Origin: Rhyacichthys aspro
Taxonomy: Eukaryota; Chordata; Actinopteri; Gobiiformes; Rhyacichthyidae
Assembly (NCBI GenBank): GCA_036850595.1
Contig: CM072159.1
Span: 7,219,978 to 7,283,977 of the forward strand
DNA: 64,000 bases
Direction: 5' to 3'
Both the position numbers and the translations under genes were made by a program. This document shows, in pieces, positions 41,313 to 53,845 of the stretch. Within the stretch, counting starts at the first letter, position 1, and every line of letters starts with the position of its first letter. The notes beneath the pieces were generated by a model that saw only the letters and a program-made list of their open reading frames with translations, made no database searches and was not told where the DNA came from.

Positions 41313-42997
41313 TCAAATACATGAAAAATAAATCAGGTATTTTCTCTTTAATTATTTTATTTACACATGAAAACTGTATATGGTAATAATTTAATTCCCC
41401 TGTGGTACTCTGTGATTCATACATTGTTACTTTGTTGTTCTGACAGGGTTACACCTTGCTCTATTTGTGGATGAGTATTTTTGGTTAATGCTGGCATGCA
41501 AACTTTGGTGTGCAGTAAACCTCCATGCCAACAATGATTTAGAATAAACGATAAAATATTGAATCTAACAAACCTTCCAGAGGAGAAAAGAGATGCATGT
41601 GTGTTGGACCAAGTCAAAAAAACTGACAATAAAGACGTGGAGCAATAATGAGTAGTGTAAACTTGTGCATCCAGTCTTGTTTTGGTTCTGTCACAAAGTT
41701 AACGTAATGTCCAAACAGACCAACACTCTCTACAGAAAAGGAGTTGAGAGAACTTGTCCTCAGGGTGGCTCACAGAAAATCACAGCAGCTAATCCATCGA
41801 CTAGAACTGTAAAAGTGAAAGCACCATTAGTACGACAAATCAAAACCATTGATTACTCCACGGCCTGCCTCCTAATGTCATATTACCCTTTCAGTGTTGC
41901 TCCTATGTCAATGTCCTTATCTTCAATTAATGCACCATAACAGAGGGACAGGCTTTTTTTATTTAATAGTCGATCCACATGGCGTATCAAAATGTCATCC
42001 GTGTTTACTCATGCATGGAGTGGAACAGAACTAGCCAGGAAGAGTAGCATTAGCTGCATCAGTAGTTCCAGTACAGTTGTGTAGTGACTGACAAGACAGC
42101 TCTTCCAAACAAACAATGAGTGGTTTTGTAATGAGGCTTTAGAATCAGGTAGCAAAAAAAAAAACAACAACAAAACTGCTAATACATGAGAAGGATGTAA
42201 AGATGCAGGCAGGAAATGGTAGATAACCGAAGCAGTGCATCACGTGTAACATTAATGATGCTCTTGGGTTGCATTGTGAAAAGACTTTCCTCTCTTCCAG
42301 GTAGTGTAATTGCTGTATTGGTGATCTAACACCCTCATTAAGCATGGATCAAACAGCGGAGCAGCGAGGAGTGGCACGGAACCCGAGAAGCGTGAAAGAG
42401 ACAGGATTAGAGCATAAGAGAGATGTTCCCCCCGATGCCGTCCATGTTTGAAGTTTCCCACACGGCTAATTGTCGACTCGAAGACGCTCAAATCGAGAAG
42501 TTCAGCCTCCCCACTGAATAACACACAGCCCACTCGCCCTTGGACAGCCTCCCAGTGTTAGCGGTGTTGGTGTTGTTTTTTTTTTTTCCATTGTGCAATT
42601 AACAATTTGACATCGTAACCTTGGACAGTGCAGAGAGAAGAGGATGCAGGAGATAAGTAGCAAGGGAATGATGAAAACAGTGAATGTAATCACGCTATAG
42701 CCCATATAACACACACGACAAGTGGTTTTTCATCACGCCTTGTACAATCTACATCTGGCATAATTGGTCTTGGATTTATGTGGTTATTTTTACAATGTTA
42801 AACCAAATGTAATTAGTTTAACACACTGCTTCCCTGTAGAATTTTGTGGTTCAATCTGCATTTTGAGTACTTTAAGATATTTTTTTTTTATTTTTGTTTA
42901 GAAAAAGATGCAGAAAAGATTGAAATAATTTGTTTATGTTGTTAATAAAAGAATACTGCATTATGTCGACAAAATGTAACATACAGAGACACATAAT

Positions 42998-43300
42998 GGT
43001 TTAAATAAATGCTATGTCAGTCGGTGTCACTGAAAGAAACCATAAAACTCAATGGACGATACAAAGCAACTGAAAAATTTTGTACGTCTTTGACATTGTT
43101 GCTTAAATTGTGTGTACAGATACATACAATGCATAAAAGAATTTGTAATAATTATTATTGTAAAACATTATTGTATTATTCTAAATGTCATAAAATTCTT
43201 GCATTTGAGTTTGATTTGTCGAATTCGCAACATTTTCCATTTCTAACCACTTCTCATTATGCACTGCAAGATTTGAACACATTTGAACTGTTCCAGCATC
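42998..43300 (+). repeat. Interleaved duplication, block A
   Basis: The block starts GGTTTAAATAAATGCTATGTC and runs to TTTGAACTGTTCCAGCATC. It matches 43928-44195 closely throughout, with one internal deletion in the second copy. The open frame across it (43009-43320) is not kept in the second copy, so coding is unlikely. Confidence 0.85.
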
Positions 43301-43319
43301 CACACTTGACTCTTAATTG

Positions 43320-43751
43320 ACATTCACACCAATGTTTCATCCATTTTAATCAAGAGTCCACTTTGATTAAGCATGTTTGAATTTGCATTTGAACACAGCC
43401 TTTCTTTCCAGCTGAAACAGAGGTCTCAATTCAAAAAGAGAACCCTGGTCTGGTTCTTTGGGGTAATAATGCATATGTAGTTATACATACAATGCTGGAA
43501 TCATAGCAAATAGAAGCAGACGAAGGTAAAATTAACAAGCATGCAATGTGAAAACATGGAAGGAATGCCTCACATCAGTGCAACACCCCAAAATGAAAGT
43601 TATACACAGCAATATGTTTCCGTCGGTGTTGCACTAAAGCCTGCCACTTGTGTAACATATATACTATCAATCTGGTCAGTCCTAAAGATACAGGTGATTG
43701 GAGTTACTATATTCACAGAAACCTTTTTCAGTTTTTTTGTTTTTCCCAAAG
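43320..43751 (+). repeat. Interleaved duplication, block B
   Basis: The block begins ACATTCACACCAATGTTTCATCC and ends at TTTTTCCCAAAG. It matches 45192-45613. It contains an open frame from 43541 (MQCENMEGMPHISATP...). The other copy keeps part of this frame but differs by an in-frame insertion and later divergence. No family is recognised. Confidence 0.85.
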
Positions 43752-43927
43752 TATATGCATTTGAGCATGAAATATGTAAAGTTACTGCACTGTATGTTGG
43801 TTCAATAAACATATATTATACAAACAGTAGTTTTATCATATCTGGTCAAGTGTGTGGTCCTATGAGGCCCTCTGGTAGTGTCGATGAAAAATTGTAGCCC
43901 CCTCCATTATTTAAGTTGCCCTTCCCT

Positions 43928-44195
43928 GGTTTAAATAAATGTTATGTCAGTCGGTGTCACTCAAAGAAACCATAAAAATCAATGGACTGTACACAGCAAC
44001 TGAAAGATTCTGTACATCTTAGCCATTGTTGCTTAAATTGTGTGTACAGATACATACAATACATAAGAGAATTTGTAATGATTATTATTGTAAATGAAAT
44101 AGTCTTAAAATTCTTGCATTTAAGTTTGAGCATTTCTAACCACTTCTTATTATGCACTGGAAGATTTGAACAGATTTGAACTGTTCAAGCATCAG
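43928..44195 (+). repeat. Interleaved duplication, block A' (second copy of A)
   Basis: It starts GGTTTAAATAAATGTTATGTC, 930 bases after the start of block A, and shows roughly nine matching bases in ten by eye. It lacks about 35 bases near the AT-rich middle of A. Confidence 0.85.
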
Positions 44196-44979
44196 CAATT
44201 GCCTTTTACCAATTTCCTGAGGCAAACTCTAACTCATTTTCAGCATTGTATAAAAATATCTCTCTAAAGCTTTGGATTATTTCTACCCTTTACCCTTGAC
44301 AAACTAAGACGCATTATGTGAATACAATTGATTTCGTGCAGACAATCTTTGAAAACAAAACAGGCTGTATTAATATTGTATTAATATGTGTGTTTCTCAT
44401 CTACTTCCATACTGAAATATTAAAACAATGAAAAGGTCACCAAATTTCCCCTTCTCGCACATCTCACACTTATTTTCTGGTGTTGCTGACATTTGTGCAA
44501 AAGCATCTGTAGAGCAACAGGTCAGCAGCTGTTCCACGAGACACCAGATAATTCACAGTGACATCAATAATAACATCAGACCGCTCTAAGTCATTCCGGT
44601 AAACCTCTGTAAAGGGCAACGGATTCAGAGAAGCACTGCAGGTGCCCAGCGATCGTACAGTTTGATATCAAGACACTTTCTTAAAAGTAACTGTAATTAA
44701 TTCAAAGGCAGCCATGGGCGGCGTGATTTTACAGCCAGCCTATGATTAGTTTGAAAAAGGTCAGCGGCAATATCAGAGTATAAAGTATAAGGTTAAGAGT
44801 GCACGTAGCAGTCCTGCTGGCACAGATGAGTTTGAAGACTTCTAAGGAATACATTAAAGGAGAGGAGTTAAGAAAGTAGAGGAAGAGTGGGTGAATTATT
44901 ACAAGGAGGTTGCTAAGGCATGCATGGTTTGATAAAATATACGGAGTTGTAGTTGAAGGACTTTATATGCAGACAGAAA

Positions 44980-45170
44980 ACTGGGCTGGATTTGGTCTTG
45001 AGTTTAGGCTTGCATCTGCCAAGGTTTAGCCCTGCTTATGTTCTGGATTTAACTTTGGTTTAGTTTTGCCTAATGCATGGTTTACCTCTGAATTTACTCT
45101 TAATCTAGGGTTTAGTCCTGGTTTAAAGCTGCATGTTTTATAGTCCCATATTTAGGCCAGAATTGGAGAA
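44980..45170 (+). repeat. Second TTTAGTCCTGG-type minisatellite
   Basis: The same unit type as at 23585-24180 appears here: 'ggtttagccctgcttatg', 'ctttggtttagttttgcc' and 'agggtttagtcctggttta'. The array sits directly before block B' and explains part of the sequence separating A' from B'. Single units also appear near 45628-45650 and 63660-63695. Confidence 0.65.
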
Positions 45171-45191
45171 AATCTGTTAAACACCGAGTAC

Positions 45192-45613
45192 ACATTCACA
45201 CCAATGTTTCATCCACTTTAATCAAGAGTCCACTTTGATTAAGCAAGTTTGAATTTGCATTTGAACACAACCTGAAGTGAACCCTGGTCTGGTTCTCTGG
45301 GGTTATAATGCATATGTCCAAAGTTATACACAAAATGGTGGAAACACAGCAAATAGAAGGCAGACAGAGGTAACACTAACAAGCATGCAATGTGAAAACA
45401 TGGAAGGAATGACTCACATCACTGCAACACCCCAAAATGAAAGTTATACACCACAATATGTTTCCACCGGTGTCGCACTAAACTCTGCCAACTGTTTTAA
45501 AAAGCCTGCCACTTGTGTAACATATATTCTATCAATCTGGTCAGGTGATTGGAGTTACTATATTCACAGAAATGTATTCAGTTTTTTTGTTTTTTTTCCT
45601 TTTTTTCCCAAAG
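45192..45613 (+). repeat. Interleaved duplication, block B' (second copy of B)
   Basis: It starts ACATTCACACCAATGTTTCATCC, 1872 bases after block B, almost exactly twice the A-to-A' offset. It ends in a longer T run, TTTTTTTTCCTTTTTTTCCC. It carries a 118-codon frame from 45277 whose middle matches the block B frame. Confidence 0.85.
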
Positions 45614-47399
45614 CGGAGTATAAAGTAGTTTAGTCCAAGGTTTAGCTCTGAGCTCACTCCTGGGATGTGCTCACACTTGTCACATTTGGTGCAGTCATAA
45701 CTAAATCTGGTGCAGTTGCTTTGTGAGTGCAGTTCAGGTGGATAACTGTGAATGCTGCCATGCGAGAGTGCACCACATATGTGCACTGAGACTCCTTTAA
45801 AAGCCTCCAAATTAACTCTGCATGGCTCAAATTAAACGTGAACCACAGACGTCCAGCCGGAAACCGGAAGAGCGTGACATTCACTATTCATTGTTTTGAT
45901 TCTGTCAATTGTCTGTCTATTCTATTCTATTCAAAATGTTTACATGTCCATTCAGACTTGGTACTTATCCACACACTCACCTGTCACAGCGCCACCTAGT
46001 TTGTCTCTGTAGAAATCTGCTGTGCCATTTCAAGAGCTGAAAATGACACTGTGAGTACCAAGTGGATTAGAACCTAACTGAACTGGGCTGGTTTTCTGTT
46101 ATTCTGACCATGTTCATGAAAGAATGACAATAGATTTGTGATAGCTTTCTTTGCAATGCTTTCGGACCCAACTGAATGTTTCATATTCTAATGACAGCCT
46201 TTTTAATGGTAGAGGGAGAAGATGTATTCAATGACTGATGCAGACTACAACACAAAAGCAGATTTGGACCCAAGGTGGTACAGGTCAGCAGTTGATGATA
46301 GGCTTGTCGGACACACTGGGATGGGTCGGTGTCCTCCAAATAAGAGTCATTTTTGGAGAAAAACACAGATTTCACAGTGTGATAGGGCTTGACTGTGATG
46401 CACGATGGCAGAGAACAGCAAAAAATTGTGATCCAAGAGATGAAACAGTGATAGCTTTCCAAACTCAAGATGGGGTCAAGTGCAGTGGCCAGATTAAGAG
46501 GATGGCTGGAGAGCATGGGATCAAAGGATATTAGAGATCCCGCTGAGGGAAGTGACATAGGGAAATGAGAATTGCACCATCTTGAGGCAATTCACTAAAA
46601 AGACCAGCCAGCTCGGATTCGTGTCAAGTGGACCTGCAGGCTTATAAAGGACAATCATTCGAGTGGTCCAGAGTGAGTTATGGCGATGACACAGAATCCA
46701 AATCAAAGAAATGGTGAGAGCGACTCCAGAGGAATACGCAATTCCTACTCTGAAGAGATGAACACACCTCATCCACCGTGGCCTGCGGGCCGCGGAGAGA
46801 GGAGCAGTGTGGGTGCATTGCATTGCAGCAGGTGGTGTTGCATTACGCCACAGTGATTTATGTGGATGGGAGAGCGGCAAAATGTAGAAACACGACGGGA
46901 GCACCTTCCGAGATGAACTTTGCGAAGTGCTGACTGATAGTTCCTGCCTCGCCGCTACAATGTTTTGAGATGACACGACGCATCCGATAAGGTTGGAGAG
47001 GAGGTATTTTCAAGGGAGATAGCTTAAGAAACAAAATGGAGGGAGGCTCAGGGACAGCAGCTAACACTCGGGCAAGGCAATGACATTTTTTAAAAGCTCA
47101 GCTTTGGGTGAAACCCGTTTCATTCTGCAGATATTGTCAACCGAGTCATTGAGAAATTTTGTTATCATAATGTTTCCTTAAATCCGTGGCACAGCAAATA
47201 AATAACCTTTCCAGCATAACAAAGTACAATATTTTTCAACTAAATGTGAAATGCTATGCTTTTTATTTATTTATTTTTTTAGTTTTCTTTTTTTCATACA
47301 TATACCCAGTCCACACATTTTTGAAAATGTTGTCTTTTCCATGTAATGTAGAAAAATAATGCTAAAGAAAACATGTGTCATTGCATCAACTTTGCATTT

Positions 47400-47890
47400 A
47401 CATTTAAAATCCACTTCTTTTAGTTAAAACATTAAACAACACAGCTTTTGACTTAATGGCACAACAGACCAGACTAAAAAATAAAAAGAAGAAAGAATAG
47501 AAAGAGGAGCACTAGATGGTGCTGGCAGAATAAAGTGTGTGGATAATCATTCTGTCTGATTGGACTGGAATACAAACAATGATGACAGCAGAGCTAAGAA
47601 GACACATTTGGCCTCTGTTCACATTTCTTTATTCCAACAGACCTCGCTCTTTGTTTCATTTATTATATTTGGGCTTGCAGTCCACTTTTTTTAGTTGAGA
47701 CCAAAACAGAAAACATCGTCTCTTTCTCCATTAGCTCCTGTTAGCTTAGTGTTTAAAAGAGCATTTTTAGCTTGGAACCAAGAGACACAAGCAACTATTA
47801 CGCTATTCTTATGAGACACACTAGATGGTGCACCCAGAGGAGGCTGTGAGGATAAGGGCTCAGTCTGATTAGACTGATGTTTTCATGATG
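47400..47890 (+). repeat. Old tandem duplication (unit about 270-310 bp)
   Basis: CCACTTCTTTTAGTTAAAAC (47411) pairs with CCACTTTTTTTAGTTGAGAC (47682). ACTAGATGGTGC with a following CTGATTGGACTG (47510) pairs with ACTAGATGGTGC with CTGATTAGACTG (47820). The two halves are strongly diverged. Confidence 0.5.
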
Positions 47891-50800
47891 CAGTGTTTAA
47901 CTTTTAGCCAAAAAGACATTCTCAAATTCATTTTGATGATTCTTAGACATGACATCGGTAGAATCATGTCTACATGGCTGACACAGTACCCTCAGCTGGA
48001 CAGAAACTCCAATGTAACTTTCCACACAAACAAAATAGACCAATACACTGGACCCTCGCAGAGTCATATTTGTACAAAATATGCTAAAATGACTTGTTTT
48101 TTATTTCCAAACTTGCAACTTGGATAGTCTCTTGACTTGTAAATAAATATGGCACTTCTAGCAGTGCAGTTGCACAGAGAGGGATCTGCGCCCTCTACTG
48201 GCTAAAGGTTACACAGTGCTGCTTTACCCTTCTGGGGGGATTAAAACAGTGAAGGCAGCAGGACCAAATACACTCTATTCGTTACTTTTGCTCACCTCAA
48301 CATGTCCCTGAACCAAACATTACGTCTCCTCATTACTCCGTGTTTGGCCTCTGCTCTTTTTTTATTTCAAACGAAATTGCTCTTTTCACTCTCAGGAAGC
48401 TATTAAGTCATGAAATGTAGAATTGTACTTCCAGACTAGAGTTTACTGGACCGAGGGGTCTTAGTGCCCAAGTTTGGTGCACACTGTGGTTCACATAGGA
48501 GCACTCATACTTATCCAAGTTAACTGAGAGAACTGTGTGAGAACTGTTATCACATCCTGAAAGTTATTTATATTGTTGCATCTTAATTTCTTCCAGTCTT
48601 AAATCATTAAATATAATCCATTACAAAACTAATCAATATGTATATAAATATGTACTGTAGATATGTTACAACTCTTCTGTTGGTTGTTAAATATTACATT
48701 GACACATATTGTAATATCACAGATTGGGCTGAATATTCTATAACTTCCTTTTCATAAGCTGCTATTCATATTTTAATTGAGGTTATAGGATAAGCGACTT
48801 TGCGAAATTACCAGGTTCAGATAAAGGGTAATTGTCAGGGCAATAATTATAATACAAAACGCTACATTGTAATGGTAGTATAATTTTGTATCTTTAAATG
48901 ATGAAGGGGGCGTCACTGTCAGCTATATGCACGTTACCCACAAATGAGAGAAGACGCTTTATAGGTCAAGAAAAGGCCCTCCCCAATTCACATGATACTG
49001 CATATGTCTATTAATAGGCCAGTCTCAATCGCTGCGGGCATTAGAGAAGAAAAAGTCTAATGTGGGTGACAATCGTCTGCAGTCTGTAACAGTGCTGACA
49101 TATTCAAAGCAATTATCAGAGTTCAAAGTGTATGTATTGTGTGTCCATTTGATGTCATTTTTATAAATAGTGATTAGAAAAGGAAGCTAATGGATTCATA
49201 ACTACCACTTATTTAAAGCTTACCTCTCAATTTGCAAATGTTCACAAAGTCCAAACAGAAATGATCAGAATGAATGATAAAAAGTGCTGCCACTTACTTA
49301 AATTCAAATCAAGCTTTAATTATGAGGTTCCAATTGGAACAATTCACTCTTAAGCTTCGGAAATAAATTTGCTAATAACTGAAATAACAGAATAGACTTT
49401 TTATTGACTGTGTGGTTATTAAATTAAAAATAACAGATAGCAGATTTCCCCATTGCCATGTACTTTTATGCAGTCTTGTACTATTCCCATTTCCTATTAT
49501 ATGATTCTTTTTGCAATAGAAAATGTCTGGTTGGAGCCTCAGCAAGTACCATTTTATGAAAAATGTTTCCCTAATGATTGTGGTCTGCGTTTGCACAAAT
49601 GAAGTTACTGTTGAGGTTACTGTCTTAATTAACAGATCTCTAGAGATGTTTCGATCAGCTATTTTTATGTAGTAATAATTGTTACCTGAAATACAGACTT
49701 TTAACTGACCTTTAACTGCTGTTTATACCTTGGCCATCAAAGTGTGACTATATAACACTGAGACAGACAGTTATAGTGTTTTAGCTCATACTACCACACA
49801 TGTAGCCTCATGTGTCTGTGGCAAAGTTAGTTGACTCTCTTTTTCTCTTCAGACTCAGAGCGTCTTTACTGATGAGAACATAACCATTACACACATTATA
49901 ATGGGCCTATCAAACCTCCAAAAGTGAGTTATCGACATGAGCGCTGTAAATGAGAATGAAGATGCGACATGTTTTACAAGCACGATGATAAAAGTTTATG
50001 TGCACGTTTCAGCTTTTAGTCTGGACAAGTTCTGACCACAAAATTTGCGATAAGATCTCATCCACTTAAAACAGCCTCAAGTCCTGCTCCAGTGACACGT
50101 GACTGAACTACTTTTCCTCCCTCACATTGACCAGGTTTCACAGAGAAGAGTGAATGTGCCCCAAGACTTGTGCTTCCCTCTGATGGAAAAGAAAAAAAGA
50201 ATGGTTTGCCTCAGATCAGTTTCATATTTACTTTAGATCAGGCTAAGGCACTGCACTTTGAACAAAATATGCTTAATCTCAGACTTAATAATAGCTCTGC
50301 AGCATAACACATTGAAAGGAAGCTTGTCACAAGTGAGTCATAATTGTTACTTTTGTATGACAATGTGTTAAGTGAAAATTTCTTAGAAATCAGTTTATTC
50401 AACAAGTACAACAAAATTAACAGCTGTGCATGAGACTCAGCAGGTGATACTTTCAACTGTCCTAGCTTTATTTTACTGTATTGTGTTGAGCTCCCTATGG
50501 ATATGCTGTGAGCTGTGATTGGTGAAAGCGGGTTATTACAAAAAAACAGGCATTTCAAAATGTCTCTGGATGTAATGGTACAATTGGCTAAATAAAACCA
50601 TGTAAAATGTTTCATCAATCAAAATCTTAAATCCGCTATTTGCAGACTGCAGCAATCTGGTAATACTATCTCCTCATGCTCAGCTGCTACATTCTGTGCA
50701 CCTGACATATCGTACCATTTCGGTTTCACTCCACAGACTCGAGCATTATCCCACCTGCCACTAAGCAGCATTTTCTGTAGATATATATTACTGCCCCATT

Positions 50801-51978
50801 TGTTCGAAGAGGAGACAAAGTCCAAAGCCTCAGGCAACCTGTACTACAAACCAATACACAGTATCTGTACATTAACAGACTGGTTTATGGGGTATCTGGC
50901 AGGGTGTTTGAGCCACAGCCATAAATGCATGGTATATATTTTATCATTTCAAAGTAGCAGGTTCCGTGGCATTCCTTTTCATTTAGGCTAGTGGCTATCT
51001 GGATTTACTGGAGGTGGTCTGCATGGGAATATGGAAACTCAGAGTGCTTAGGCTGATTTGATTGTAAAGAAGGACCACAAATCACCGCTGCCACGTTGCT
51101 TCCGTTTGCCCTGCCCTCTGTTCTTATGATTATACAGGCTTTGAGTGCCTGCTTTCCGCTTACAACACAACTGCAATGGAATTGGTAAATGTAAAAATGC
51201 AAGAGACTGAAAGTTATGTGACAAAATATGTTGCATGTTTAATAAGAGAACTGCACAAGTGGGTCATTTTTGTTTGTTTTGTTTTTGTTGTAAAAAAAAG
51301 TACTCTCATTTTACAATGTTTTAGTAATTATTAAAAGTAATGAAAGTGAAGAGTTTATCCTTTTGGGTTTGCTTATTTCACAAACTAATCTTATGTGGCC
51401 ACAACTGTTATGGGTCATTTATTTCTGATAAGTACCTTAATAATGCATAATACATACAAAACAAATATCATGTTTCAGCAAATAGTTAACCCTGGCTCTA
51501 ATACAACAATATGTTTCATAATACTGTGATTGTGTTGCTAGGTTACCAGGTGTGCTGAGCCAGTTGAGCATTATATTGTGCTGTCAGTAACAGTTAAATA
51601 TAGCCTCCAACTGGGAATAGGTAAAACTAATATAATTACGTATCTTTTATTGCCACCCAGCCTCCATTGTCCACTGTATCATGAAAGGAAAGTGATGGAT
51701 AAAAGAATAGCAATAAGTTAAGGCATTCATTTAATAAAGTTATATTATGTTTTAAAAATCCAAAGGGGAGCAGCTTTTTGTATTTAGAGCCAGTATTAGC
51801 GTTGAAATCCATTTAACTATGCTCCTCGCACAACATTTAAATATTAAAAAAGAAGCACAGCAAACACAAGAGCTGTCTGTATTTTACAAGCCAAAAAAAC
51901 AAACAACCACAAATGGCTTATCATAAAAGTATAGCTTAAGCACAAGATTATGCCGAGTAGAAAAAGTAATCAGCCTCA

Positions 51979-51984
51979 TTTATT
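51979..51984 (-). terminator. Possible polyadenylation signal for the short lrrtm4 transcript
   Basis: AATAAA on the minus strand, about 300 bases past the stop, is followed by a T-rich stretch (TTTTTCT). Such hexamers are common in AT-rich DNA, so this is only a candidate. Confidence 0.22.
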
Positions 51985-52280
51985 GTATTTTGTCCAATTT
52001 TGTAGTAAAACAAACATTTACATCCCAGCAGAGATTGGGGATTAAGCACATGCAGACTGTCATCTGAAAACAAGAGATCTTATTTAACACAAATTGGCTC
52101 GAACACCAACTGTCTCTCTGGTAATAATAATCCACAGATACGCAGTTGTTACCTTTATCTGCTGTGCAAGGCTAAAAATTCAAGTAGCAGACTTGAATCT
52201 GTCATATCAGTGCAAGTAATTACCTCATGCCGCTTCGATGAGGACATGGTATTGTTTGGAAGGAATGGCGATGGTGTGGG

Positions 52281-52286
52281 TCATAC
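52281..52286 (-). promoter_or_regulatory. lrrtm4: Splice donor containing the short-isoform stop codon (GAG|GTATGA)
   Basis: The last codons are GAG GTA TGA. GTATGA also forms a usable 5' splice site after GAG at 52287. LRRTM3 and LRRTM4 in mammals make a short form ending ECEV by reading through this point and a long form by splicing here to a far downstream exon. The sequence allows the same choice in this gene. The long-form last exon was not found in 1-52280 by eye. Confidence 0.7.
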
Positions 52287-53845
52287 CTCGCATTCTCGGG
52301 AGCCTGAGATGGTGTAGGTGCACGGTCCGGTTCCATTGACAAGCACATCCATGGCCTCGGAGTTGGTGGGCTTGTAGTCCACATAGTACTCCTGCAGCGG
52401 GGAGCTCAGGGTGCGCTCCGTCTCTCTGGCTTTCTTGCGGCGTTTGCGGGCCGCCGCCGAGTGCTCCTGCAGCTGCTTGACGCTGCTAGGATACCGCTTC
52501 CAAGACACATAGATCACCAACAAGATCATTGCGACGGATAGAAAAAGGGCAACGCTTCCAGCAACAATTTTATGGAAGGACACGGGCTCCAAATCTTGCT
52601 CTGGAGGGAGAGCAACAGGAGGGGTGACGGATGGTGATGTTGGGCCTCTAACGGATACCTCCCCCCTTTTCCCGGAACCAGTAGGAATAGCCACAATGGA
52701 AGGACGCTTCTCAGTTTGCGCAGGGAGGCTGGAAGGAGTCGGGGGACTGCTGACAAACGTTGTTAAAGGGCTTAGCTGACAGACACCGAAGGCTTCCACA
52801 GCATCCATCACTTTCTCACCTTGGGCTTTCTTTGGAGAAGCGCAAATCATGGTGGTATCCTTCGCACCTCGGAAATTCCTCAGCCAACTCACCAGGGGAC
52901 AGATGGCTGGGCTGCAGTCCCATACATTCCCAGCTAAGCTAATGGTGGTCAAGGAGATCCAGGCGTCGACCACCTCCTGCGACACATTGGTAAGCTTGTT
53001 GGAATCCAGGTTTAGCGTCTGGAGATTAGGCAGACATTGGTAAACCACCGCGTCCAATTCCGTCAAGTCGTTTCCAGACAGATCCATTTTCTGGATGGAT
53101 GCCCAGGTCCAGGTCAAGCCCTGGCTCATGGAGCGAATGCGATTCCACTGAAGATACATGGCCCTTAGGTTGTAGAGACGAGGGAAATGAGAGAAGTTGA
53201 TCTTTGAGAACTGGTTATGCTCCAAATGCAGCTCTGTAAGTTTGACTAAGCCAGAAAAAGCATTGCGGGTGATACTGCGTAGGCGGTTGTAGCCAAGATC
53301 CAAGAACTCCAGATTCCGGCAATCTTGAAAGAGACGCATTGGAATGACTTTCAAAGAGTTTGAACGTATGTGAAGGCTCAGAAGCTTGCGTAGGCCCTGG
53401 AACTGGCCAGGTTGCAAGGCTTGCAGTTTGTTGTACGACAGATCCAAGTTGCGCAAGTTCGGAACGGGGTGGAATGTTGTGTTGTGGAGGGAGGTGATCT
53501 TGTTAGAGCTTAGGATCAGTTCTTTAAGCCTGCGGACCCCTTGGAATGCCATAGCATCCACCGTGGCAATGTAATTATGATCCAAGTAGAGCCAAATAAG
53601 GTGATTGAGGCCTACAAACTGGCCTGCTCTGAGACTGGCGAGGCTGTTGTAGCGCAGAGACAGCCCCTCGCAGCCTCCCGACAGGTTCTTGGGGACATCA
53701 CGAAAAGCACTGGACTCACAGTAGACTATTTTGCCATCGCAGCGGCAGCTCTTGGGGCATGGGCGCTCACTCAGAGATGGATTTGCCGCCAGCCACACCT
53801 GCATCAGGAGTTGGACCACTAGCCAGCGACGCCGCAGAGCAGAGC
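52281..53845 (-). CDS. lrrtm4: lrrtm4 main coding exon (LRR transmembrane neuronal protein, short ECEV isoform)
   Basis: Postsynaptic type I membrane adhesion protein of excitatory synapses; mammalian LRRTM4 binds heparan-sulfate-bearing glypicans and neurexins (family knowledge). In spliced numbering (522 residues): basic n-region RRR (6-8) and hydrophobic signal peptide to about residue 27; LRRNT cysteines C31, C35, C37, C44; about ten leucine-rich repeats (about 60-298); LRRCT cysteines C312, C317, C336, C357; Ser/Thr/Pro-rich stalk 358-426; one membrane helix 428-448; basic cytoplasmic tail ending ECEV. N-glycosylation sequons are at N55, N123, N218 and N288. CRCDGKIVYCES and SPLQEYYVDYKPTNSE point to LRRTM4 rather than LRRTM1-3. 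The length fits the short LRRTM4 isoform. The frame stays open to 53885, but those 13 codons lie beyond a strong acceptor at 53846 and are rejected; the true start is the exon at 61786. Which teleost co-orthologue this is cannot be decided here. Confidence 0.96.

Larger units (their letters stand above)
37131..42997. other. Non-coding stretch with one GC-richer patch
   Basis: A CpG-containing patch at about 38020-38270 has open frames on both strands (78 and 129 codons) with no domain. The rest is AT-rich with the microsatellites listed separately. No gene is supported. Confidence 0.5.
45614..52280. other. Non-coding stretch downstream of lrrtm4
   Basis: It includes a GC-richer block at about 46500-47060 carrying a 151-codon minus-strand frame (46521-46976) with no domain. 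The last 300-600 bases before 52280 are probably the short-isoform 3' untranslated region. Nothing else is recognised. Confidence 0.5.

Noticed and set aside
46181..46558. 125-codon minus-strand frame as a retroelement remnant
   Set aside because: No reverse transcriptase, integrase or gag motif can be seen.
52526..53822. Frames on both strands inside the lrrtm4 exon
   Set aside because: They are shadows of the real coding frame, which has full domain support.
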